A DNA stretch of 64,000 bases from Amylostereum areolatum. Lineage: Eukaryota > Basidiomycota > Agaricomycetes > Russulales > Stereaceae. The notes beneath the pieces were generated by a model. It was not told where the DNA came from. It saw only the letters and a program-made list of their open reading frames with translations, and did no database searches. Numbering within the stretch: the first letter of the stretch is position 1; the number at the start of each line of letters is the position of its first letter. Position numbers and translations under genes: made by a program. Below are positions 55,934 to 64,000 of the stretch, piece by piece. The stretch is taken from the NCBI GenBank assembly GCA_012932865.1, contig SAXG01000039.1, positions 310,001 through 374,000 of the forward strand, read 5' to 3'.

Positions 55934-58035
55934 ATGGCCTCAACACCCACATTACTCCGTACCCCTTCAGAAACCACCCTCGATGAACATGGTCACCCTC
56001 CCCCGCCAAAACCAAGATCCCCACTTATTGGCCAGTCTGACCGCGACCGCCGAAACACTCATCCGTATGAAGGGTACCCATCGCACGCCTCCACAACGCT
56101 ATCCGTACCGCTCTCCCACAACACCCTACCCGATCCAGAGATTGAGGCAGGGCGTGTAGACCTCGAAAAAGCCAAAGCACGAGCGCAAGCCCATGCGGGT
56201 CGGAAGAACTACGTCAACGAAAAAGAGGATCCATTTGAGGTACATCTGGACTTGAAAGACGATCCTCAGAGTCTCCCCCTCTTCCGTCGCTGGCTCGCCG
56301 TGCTCGTCATCTCATCCGTTGGCCTATGCGTGACCGCTGCATCGTCTGCCGTAAGAGCGCCGATTCATTCCCTTCTTTCTTCTTACTCAACTTTATTTAA
56401 TCATCACAGGGCGCCATGACCGAAACGGCCATCGGTCGCGAATTTGGCATTGCACATGAAACAGCGGTCCTTACCCTCTCGCTTTTCGTTCTCGGCCTTG
56501 CTGCGGGTCCCCTCCTGGCCGGCCCATGTTCAGAAATATATGGTCGAAATGCAGTCTATCGTGTCAGCTTTGTTCTGTTCTTTGCGGGCAATTTTGGAGT
56601 AGCCTTTGCGCCGAATTTTGGTACGCTTTTTCACCGGGACGCCGACGTAGGTTTTGACCTCTCCTGCAGGTTGCCATCTCGCCTTTCGGTTCATCACCGG
56701 CTGTTGCGGTTCCGCATTCCTTTCCGTTGCTGGAGGCAGCGTCAGCGATCTTTTCCCCAAGGCTGAGGTCCCCACGTAGGTTGTTTCCCTTTATCTTCGT
56801 TCGATCTCTCTAACTCTCTCTTACGTAGACCCATGGCTGTTTACACCATTTCCCCATTCCTTGGACCCGAAGTTGGCATGGTATATTCAGGGTATGTGGT
56901 ACCTTGTTTGACAGCTTCCCTTTCACTGACTGCTCCTACAGATTCGTGAATCAACACCTCAGCTGGCGGTGGACTTATTACATCGTTATCATGTGGTCGT
57001 TCGTTCAGCTCGTTGCCCTCTTTGTGGTGCGTAATTCCCTGTTTTCATCCTTTCACGTCCTGATCGCTTTTCGGCAGTTCGTCCCTGAAACGTACACGCC
57101 CGTCCTCCTCAGGCGCAAAGCTGCGAGTCTGCGAGCTTGCACTGGTGACCAGCGGTACTCTGCCCCACGCGAACATGACCGGCCCAGTCTCGCGAAGTTA
57201 CTGGTTCACGCTTGTTGGACGCCAGTCCGTGCGTCCTCTCATACGTTCTCTGCGCGCCCATCTAACGGATATACCCAGAACTCGTTGCCCAAGAACGCAT
57301 GGTTTTCTTCATCGATCTGTGGAACGCGCTCATTCTCGGCATTCTCTATCTTCTTTTCCAGGCCTTCCCCATTGTCTTCGGCGAAGTACACGGATTTGCC
57401 ATGGAGATGGTTGGCCTAAGCTTTCTGGGCATTGCCATTGGCATGCTACTCGGGCTAGCGACACAACCCCTTTGGAACGAGTGAGTTCTTCTTTGTTTCA
57501 TGTTCTCAGGAGCTGGGACTAACGATGTTACTTACAGGCGCGCAAGACGGTATCGCGACAAGCACGGCGATCCACCTCCCGAGTTCGATCTCGTCATGGG
57601 CGAACTCGGCGGTGTCCTCGTCTCCGCAAGCCTCTACTGGATCGCTTTCACGACCTACCGCTTCGTGCATTGGTCCGGGCCACTGATAGGCAGCGTCCCC
57701 TTCGGCGCGGGCACCTATTTCGTTTTCACATCCTCCTTCACCTACCTCGTCACCGCATACCGCCCGCTAGCCGCCAGCGCTCTGGCGAGCGACACAGCGA
57801 TGCGATGCGCGTTTGCTGCAGGTTTTCCACTGTTCGCTGGGCCGATGTACAGGAGGCTTGGGACGGTGGGGGCGACGGCCCTGTTGGCGGGGCTGACGAC
57901 GGTCATGGCGCCACTTCCGTATGTGCTTCACGCCCTTCCCGGAATGAATGCTGACGAACGCTGCTATCTAGGTTCATATTCCACAAGTATGGCGCGCAGC
58001 TGAGGGCGCGATCTAAGTTCGCCGTCGCGGAGTAG
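55934..58035 (+). CDS. MFS drug/polyamine transporter (DHA1, TPO1/FLR1-like)
   Basis: About nine exons. A long hydrophilic N-terminus (TPSETTLDEHG, PLIGQSDRDRRN) precedes TM1 (WLAVLVISSVGLCVTAASS). The first loop shows IGREFGIAHETAVLTLSLFV, then the DHA1 signature AAGPLLAGPCSEIYGRNAVY. FITGCCGSAFLSVAGGSVSD, ISPFLGPEVGMVYSGFV, NQHLSWRWTYYIVIMW and VPETYTPVLLRRKAASLR all fit the TPO/FLR1 branch. Later helices include DLWNALILGILYLLFQAFP and FVFTSSFTYLVTAYRPLAAS. It ends YGAQLRARSKFAVAE. Proton antiporter at the plasma membrane; substrate unknown. An apparent frame break before MVFFIDLW is an intron (donor after CCAGTCC, acceptor ACCCAG). Confidence 0.88.
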
Positions 58036-58499
58036 GACGATGCTCTTTCTTCCCGTTTTCTTGGTGTCGTTGATGGCACGGACTCTTCGAGACTCCTGTG
58101 GATATAGAGTATCAGTACACCCCTATTAGTATTTGCTAGATGACACTTTATTGGACTTGGTACCTTCGTAGTGATGGCTTACACTCGCCTAGATAGACTT
58201 GATTTGTACCCTGCTATCGAATATTGTAGATCCTATCTGGCTTCTTCAATACCACGTTTTGCTCCTTTCAGTATCTTGCTAATGTTGATGAACTTCCTCG
58301 TCACGGTGTATTAGAAGGATTGCCAGCTAGAAACGTTGTCACCGCGTTTTCGAGGATATGAACGGTAGGACAATGTGCATATATATGATTCCATGGGTGA
58401 GGAAAACGTATCGTATCAAGAGCAATAAGAAGCCGATAGCAGGTTCAACGACGATAGCAGATGTCAACGAAAGAAGCAGTATCTGGAGGACACACAACC
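58036..58499. other. intergenic, convergent 3' ends
   Basis: 3' flanks of the MFS gene (+) and the hypothetical gene (-). No gene recognised. Confidence 0.5.
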
Positions 58500-59486
58500 T
58501 TACTCGGACTCTTTGAATTCCAGGATAGTGGCTTCGAGAGCCCAGTCCGGCAACGCGGGCGGGGATTGCCTCGAGGGAATGGTGAATATTACATCCTGCT
58601 TGCCCAACCTCTTCAACCTCCAGGACGAACCTTCAAGAAGTATGAACTTCTCCGCTCCTGGCTTGATCTTGTCATGCTTGATGCCAAAGCCAGCTTCCGC
58701 CGAGTGGAACCTCCCCGAAGGATATGGAAGCCACCAGGCATACATGGGTGGGACAGCGTACAACTCAAAATCGGGGGTGGAGTTGACAGGCTCTCGAGTG
58801 ACGGCGTCAACGAAGTCGAGGCAGTACTGGTGATACTTACTTGGCAAGGCCCTTTCCCCAAATACGGATGTAGAGATTCGACTCTGGAAGTGGAACGAAG
58901 AGCACGTCCTCCTCTCCGGGGGCGGGTTTGCGCTACATATTAGATTGCAGGTCGTCAGCGACATGCCGTTGAAATACATTCGGTTAGACGCACCCCAATC
59001 GGGTTAACGGCGGTGTCCATCATGAGGGATGCCTCCTTCATGAACAGAGAGCGGCCCTCTTCCAGTCGATCGCCTGTAAACCCATCTCCCTTAGCCTGTA
59101 GGTCAAGCTCCTCTCGCCATCCGCCGAGCTCCTTTCCGTGCTCTAGGCAACTCAAGGTGTGGGATATGTCGAAATCGTTTTCGGGGGTGTAGTCCGGACG
59201 TTGTTCGTGTATCACCGACAATAAGTATTCGCGCAGGGTTTCCTCGCCGGGCTTCGCAGCAGGAAGTCGTGTTTCAAGATCCTGCGCCCACCGGGGTATA
59301 GAGGGTCTGTCCAGAAGGCTGCTTTTTTGCCTTTTGACTGCCGATTTGAGCTGACTAGTGCCCGGACGCTTCTGTGAGTGTATTCAGTCAGGAATCTCAC
59401 ATTGACGACTCATGCATACGAACCGAGTCGGCGGGTGCCTTGCGTTTGGTGGGTTTACTCGTGGATGCGGCAGACTTGGGAGGCAT
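58500..59486 (-). CDS. Conserved-looking hypothetical protein
   Basis: Exons 59424-59486 (MPPKSAASTSKPTKRKAPAD), 58994-59371 and from about 58930 to 58500. The basic start (KPTKRK, then VKRQKSS) resembles a nuclear localisation signal. The middle has TLREYLLSVIHEQRPDYTPE and SLFMKEASLMMDTAVNPIG; the C-terminal part has EEDVLFVPLPESNLYIRIWG and YCLDFVDAVTREPVNSTPDF, ending LEATILEFKESE. I recognise no domain. A +1 base near 58848 separates RIWGKG from LPSKYHQYC; the only GT..AG there is 14 nt, too short for an intron. Clean splice sites and amino-acid composition make it a likely real gene. Confidence 0.6.
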
Positions 59487-60732
59487 GTTAACTGTGTAAG
59501 GCAGTGGAATCGGTGTCGAAGGTTAAAGGGGATGGAGGAGGAATGGATGTTGCAGGCGAACTCTGTTGCGACTCGCGAGATGTTTTCGCCAAGCTACAAA
59601 TGTATTGTTTTTCATGAACAATTGAAACGAAGACAATTGTTCACGATCAGATTCATCTCTCGAACTACGGTCTTCGGGCCGAGTAGGACTCACCGCGCTT
59701 TATATATTTTGATTTTTTCGCCTCCATGGCTCTTTCTTCACTCCCCCATGTCACTTTCCAAATGCCGTACGATCTTCTCCCTCTCAAATGCTGCTCAGGG
59801 CTGTCATGCGTTTGTCCTTCCGCCATAAACGCCATTATACTCATCGCAAGACGCCTTGAAGCCGAAGGCGGGAAGATGACGATCACGCCACACGCGCGCC
59901 GACACCCTGGACCTGGGCTCACAACCTGTTCAATGCGACCCGCAAGACGACTCAGGTGCGCTCGCCCAGACTCTAGTTTCTCCTTCGCCTCGACTGTCTC
60001 CCTGTCGACGCCACATCGTGCTCCACTCTCAGGGTCGCGTATGGGTCGCGTATGTCTGAGATCCCCACGTCTATCTCATGACTCTGCGTTGGCTGACGGC
60101 CAATTTTATCCTTCACCATTGAATCACCAATGACATTGCCGATGTCTCCCATCCCAACGTACTCTCTATGACATTTTTGTCCACCGAAAATTTATCTCGT
60201 GGACTCGTGGCTGGCATCACCTTTTCTTCCACATTGCCTCGACAATAGCCCTCCGTCCTCCCCAGTGCCAATGTACACGAGCGTACGTCCTCACCTTCGC
60301 CCTGTTCACGTTGTGTGGCGATACCGGTGAGCCATCGACGAGGCATGGGCATCGGAAGGAAGACCACGGCAGTCACACAGCCAAAAAAAATGCACCCTCA
60401 ATGGGTGCAATGCCGTGACGCAGTCTGTGGATTATCCTAAGCGGATCGGGGCGCTCCCTTCGAATGCCCTTTGTCTCTCCGCAGCGTTCTGTCTATGTGA
60501 AAGGGGTGCACTCTGGAGTACGCTCCAGATCCGTTGGGGATGGTCTTCCCTGCGCTCCTGCCCGACGACTGTGTTCTCGTATTCTACCCCATCACCCGTT
60601 ATACGTTCCGCCTCCCAAAATTGAGTACTCAATCACACCGACAGTCTCGCCCTTTGACAGAATGGAATGTTACCACGTTTTGATCTTTCAGGTAGCATGC
60701 GTGGCGGGCCCCGACTAATGCATTGTCACCAG
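59487..60732. other. gene-poor stretch
   Basis: Several overlapping frames, none matching a known family. Likely promoter and intergenic sequence; it may contain unrecognised 5' exons of the PAH-like gene (for example ATG 60661, MECYHVLIF). Confidence 0.35.
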
Positions 60733-61364
60733 AACAAAGACATCAGAGCACCAAAAGGTATCCTTTGAAAGCACGGACGAAAACCTGTTTGTACGCTCTG
60801 TGCACGAGGCATATGTTCTGTTTTCTCATATAAGGGCTACCAGCGAACTGGAGACCCTCAGCGTCCTAAACAACGCCGATGAATACATCCAGTTTCCACA
60901 GAGAATCGTTCTCAATAGCTGGGGTCCGCCGGGGTCCCGCATGAACAAAATCGGGGCCTATCTGGACGAACTCGGGCGTACACTCGGCAGAGACCGTGCA
61001 AATGAATCAGTGCCGGTTCTGGCCCAGCTGGCCGGACTGTCGTCAATGTTTGTCTCCTATACCTCCATCTCCGCTCGATTTTCTGACCGCCGCTGTGGAT
61101 AGGAGCGACTATCGCGACTTCATGACCCGTGTGGCGATTTTCCTCGAGGACTTCCCCCTCCTTATCGATAGGTTCAATGTGTTTTTGCCTACTGGCTATT
61201 ACTTTGGCGATATAAAGGGAGAGGGAAAGGATCTGGCCGTGTGGGTTGTGATGGGCGATGTGATGTTTGAACTGCATCCGTCCGCCGAATGGAAGGGGAG
61301 GACTATCATAAATCATAGGGGACGAGCGGTGCAATCTGGAACAAGATTCATGGTTAGACGTTGA
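60733..61364 (+). CDS. PAH-like (Sin3 paired amphipathic helix) protein, partial model
   Basis: Two segments join over an intron at about 61031-61099 (acceptor GGATAG). The second contains YRDFMTRVAIFLEDFPLLID followed by RFNVFLPTGYYF, close to the end of a Sin3 PAH repeat (usual pattern: F--IM-----, V--LF-GHP-LI--FN-FLP-GY). Sin3 PAH repeats bind repressors and recruit histone deacetylase, but this is a short stand-alone protein with one such motif and no HDAC-interaction region. The 5' end is unresolved: the open frame extends to 60733 without a clear ATG. Confidence 0.45.
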
Positions 61365-63696
61365 AGGGAAGGCTTACACTCTGTACTTGTGCTTATGCAT
61401 TTCTGGTTCGTATTGTAACTGTTGTCTCGCGAGAGTTGACTCAAGGCTGGAAAGATAGGGCGAAGTTAGTCACATATCAATACATGGAATAGGCAACCCT
61501 GTGAGCGAGAAATCTGGACGAAGACAAAGATACGACCTCCGTCGTTGCTCCGTCGAATAACTGACGACATAAAACATTCTGCGTGTACCACCCCGAACGA
61601 AATGGGCGTGCGTACACACTTGCCTTGTAACAGGACAACTATTGTACAACGTTCCAACTCGCCCTGAGCAAGACGCGGTTGTCAGCTGTACCCCGAGACT
61701 AACGAACGAACGACCCAACTCCAAAAGAACGAACCAACCCCGGGGCCCAAGGATGAATATAGCAGTAGGCTGTAGCCAGCTAGTCGACCAGCAGCATGTT
61801 GTCCAGCACAGAAAATCCCGCCGCGACCTCGCCCTTTGCCTTTGTGCGCACCAACCATGGCACCCTTTGCGAGCCGTGCGCCCGCGTCTGCCTTAACGTC
61901 AGTGTCTGCGACGTCTTCACCACCGCCGGACGGGAGAGTCTCCGCGCGCGCGTCGAGGCCCCACAAGTCGACGTCCCAGCTTCTGCGGCCAGAAAACAGT
62001 CAAGCACGCCGGGTGAGGACTCCCTATACCCTCTTCCCGCCCGCGAGCTAAAGCGCGAGGGAAGATGCGGTTGGGAGAGAGCGAGGCAGAGGGCCGGAAC
62101 TGCAGTGGAGGAAGGTTTGGCGGGCGACGCAGGTGCCGTGGCGGGAGAGGAGCTCGTATTCGAGCAGAATCTGGTCGAAGATGTCACGCTCGTTGGGTTG
62201 GACGACGAAAGGGACATATGGTCTGTTGGGCGGTCAGCGGGATTCTGCTTGTTTTGGACGTACGTACGAGGGCGTGCCATAGGCTTTGTGCGCCTCTGCG
62301 CCCAGGCCAGTGACGAGACCGAGACCTGAGACCTGAGACCGTGTCGTTGGCGGGGAAAGTCTCCGGTTTCAGGGAAGGCGACGCACTGAAATATCCTGGT
62401 TTGCAGGTAAGTACCTTGACACGATACGTCTAGATACATGGAACGGGGAAACTACGCATAGAATGACATAAATGAGTTTCAAGAAGCTGGTTAGTCAGGT
62501 ATTCCGCCCACTTGTGCATTGCTGACACCTGTTGAGAGAGCGCACCGGACGAAGCCGACATGGCGTTGCACTCGACTTGCTTTAGCGAAATTTAGTTCGT
62601 GGGGTTCGCCTGATGAAGGAGGTAGTCCGAGCGGAAGAGGCCTGAACGGAATGGCTGGGGACACATCAAGATGTATAGTTCGTCCCAGAACGCGTACTTG
62701 TACGCTCTCTTCTAAGTTCTCGGACGCTTTTTCGTGCCCTCCAGAATCCAGATCATCCACGTCCTGCGCCCATCACGTGGTCCAAAAACTCGACGTCCAT
62801 CGTGACGCGTAGAGCAAGTTATATGCGGCGTGCGCGCTGCACCGTCTGTGCATACTCAGTGGGGGGGCGGACGTGGGCGTGAGGCGTGCGCGGTATTTCG
62901 TGGGTGTGCGGCGTGAGGTGTGACAGAGAATTCGACAGCGCGTAGGTGGTACCTAGCAGAATGAGATGTGAGAGTTGGTCCCTGGACCGAGGACAAGAGT
63001 TGGAAGGGTTTGGACTCCATCGTAAGTATTGAAGCTATTGAAGCTTGAAGCTTGAAGGGCGATCGGCTCCAATCTGAGGTTAAGAGTCGGTATGCGGGGA
63101 GCGCTATCCATCTGGTGGCTCAGACGGGAGTCAAAAGCAAGCTGGATGAGCATATGGCTGGAGTATCGAGTAAAAGTCAGACGGCGCTTATTGTCAGTTC
63201 GTGAAGTTGTCGTGAAGCTCCCTTTCATTTTATTTTCAAACTCCGAAGGTCATGGCTTGTACTTAGCATTGTATCCAGATTGTACTCCCTCTATGTCCCT
63301 TCACTGCTCGAGACTGGGCGCGATGTTCACGTTCTTCCCTTTGTTCCTCTCTTATGCTCTATGTTTGCAAGGGATCTGTTCCAGGACGACGTTCGACCTT
63401 CCATAGAGTTAGGAAGGGGCCGCAGGGCTGACGACATTTCACCGAAGTTGGGTACTTTTGCGAGCAGGTCGTTACGCCTACTCTTTTCTACTTGCCACGT
63501 GCGGCGATCCGGAAGCTAAGTACATGTTGCACCTGTCCGATGGCAGCTAATATGGATCCGCACTCTACCACCCGAAACCTTCACTGTCGTGATTGGTGAG
63601 GCCGGTCTCAAGCGACCCCCTAACCTGACACAAAGTCGTCGCGCCGCGTTCTCCACTTTAGGGGTAGGCGAAAGGGCTATAAGGCTGACCTTTAGA
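61365..63696. other. gene-poor stretch before the last gene
   Basis: Overlapping frames on both strands around 61780-62440 and 62490-62810 have no recognisable domain and read as shadows of GC-rich DNA. No RNA gene or repeat family seen. Confidence 0.4.
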
Positions 63697-64000
63697 ATGG
63701 CGAACCCCTTCCCTACCTTTCACGCTATGCCATTCTCTACCAAGCCGCAATTTAACCTGCTTGTCTCTCTCGCTGCATTCGCATCAAGTTCGTTGGGCGC
63801 AGTCGCCGTGAGTGTTCCCTCGCCTGTCATTCCCATGTTCGCAATCTAATCCACTGTCCAGAGCATATTTGCCATCGCTTTAGGTGCCATCGTCCCCATC
63901 GCGAGACCCGCCCCTGCCCCCGCAATAACCACCAATCTTCTGCGCCCCACTGCTCCCAAGCGTCTTGTCTCTATTGTCGAGTTTGCCCCCCCTCCCCCTC
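63697..64000 (+). CDS. 5' end of a gene, truncated by the window
   Basis: ATG 63697 (MANPFPTFHAMPFSTKP), then a hydrophobic LLVSLAAFASSSLGAVA; an intron GTGAGTG to GTCCAG joins in frame to SIFAIALGAIVPIARPAPAP and a proline-rich continuation open to the last base. It could be a secreted or membrane-anchored protein; not recognised. Confidence 0.5.

Noticed and set aside
1..64000. CRISPR arrays, phage or bacterial operons, retroelement polyproteins
   Set aside because: No spaced direct repeats, no reverse transcriptase, integrase or transposase motifs, and all recognised genes are intron-bearing fungal genes.

Overview
The window is nuclear DNA of a filamentous basidiomycete, most likely an agaricomycete. 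The evidence is intron-dense genes with 50-60 bp introns and GTGCGT/GTAAGT donors, several introns per gene even in housekeeping genes, a class IV chitin synthase, ALG9, eEF2 split directly after the start codon, F-box/LRR genes, and pyrimidine-rich promoters. No prokaryotic, plasmid, viral or CRISPR feature is visible. All exon joins given here were worked out by eye from splice signals, reading frame and family conservation.

Layout. 1-7 kb: a GSKIP-domain gene (-) divergent from a tiny-exon SF3B5 gene (+), a class I methyltransferase (+), and an EFM3/FAM86-type eEF2 lysine methyltransferase (-) divergent from mitoribosomal mS45 (+). 9-19 kb: an allantoate-type MFS permease (-), chaperonin CCT7 (-) divergent from a RAD5-type helicase/RING ligase (+). 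The helicase gene carries 5-nt and 3-nt microexons, a scrambled C-terminal helicase stretch and a 1 kb insertion. 19.4-28 kb: class IV chitin synthase and ALG9, bracketed by two identical tRNA-Leu(AAG) genes in opposite orientation. 28-38 kb: Zn2Cys6 factor (-), bHLH factor (+), basic-secretory-protein-type metalloprotease (+), CTD phosphatase FCP1 (-), APH-fold kinase (-). 38-48 kb: eEF2 (-), GNAT acetyltransferase (+), two F-box genes (+). 48-64 kb: acid-sphingomyelinase-like phosphodiesterase (-), proline iminopeptidase-like hydrolase (-), a gene-poor stretch, DHA1-type MFS transporter (+), a hypothetical gene (-), a PAH-like fragment (+), and a gene cut by the window end.

Most genes are unlinked housekeeping functions: translation (eEF2, its likely modifier, mS45), protein folding, splicing, transcription (FCP1), cell wall and N-glycan synthesis, and DNA damage tolerance. 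I see no biosynthetic cluster and no convincing new defence or mobile system. The most notable signals are structural: microexons in RAD5, eEF2 and SF3B5; the interrupted RAD5 gene; and single-base insertions that break conserved frames in several genes on both strands, always as +1 and never as -1, which look more like an assembly artefact than biology.
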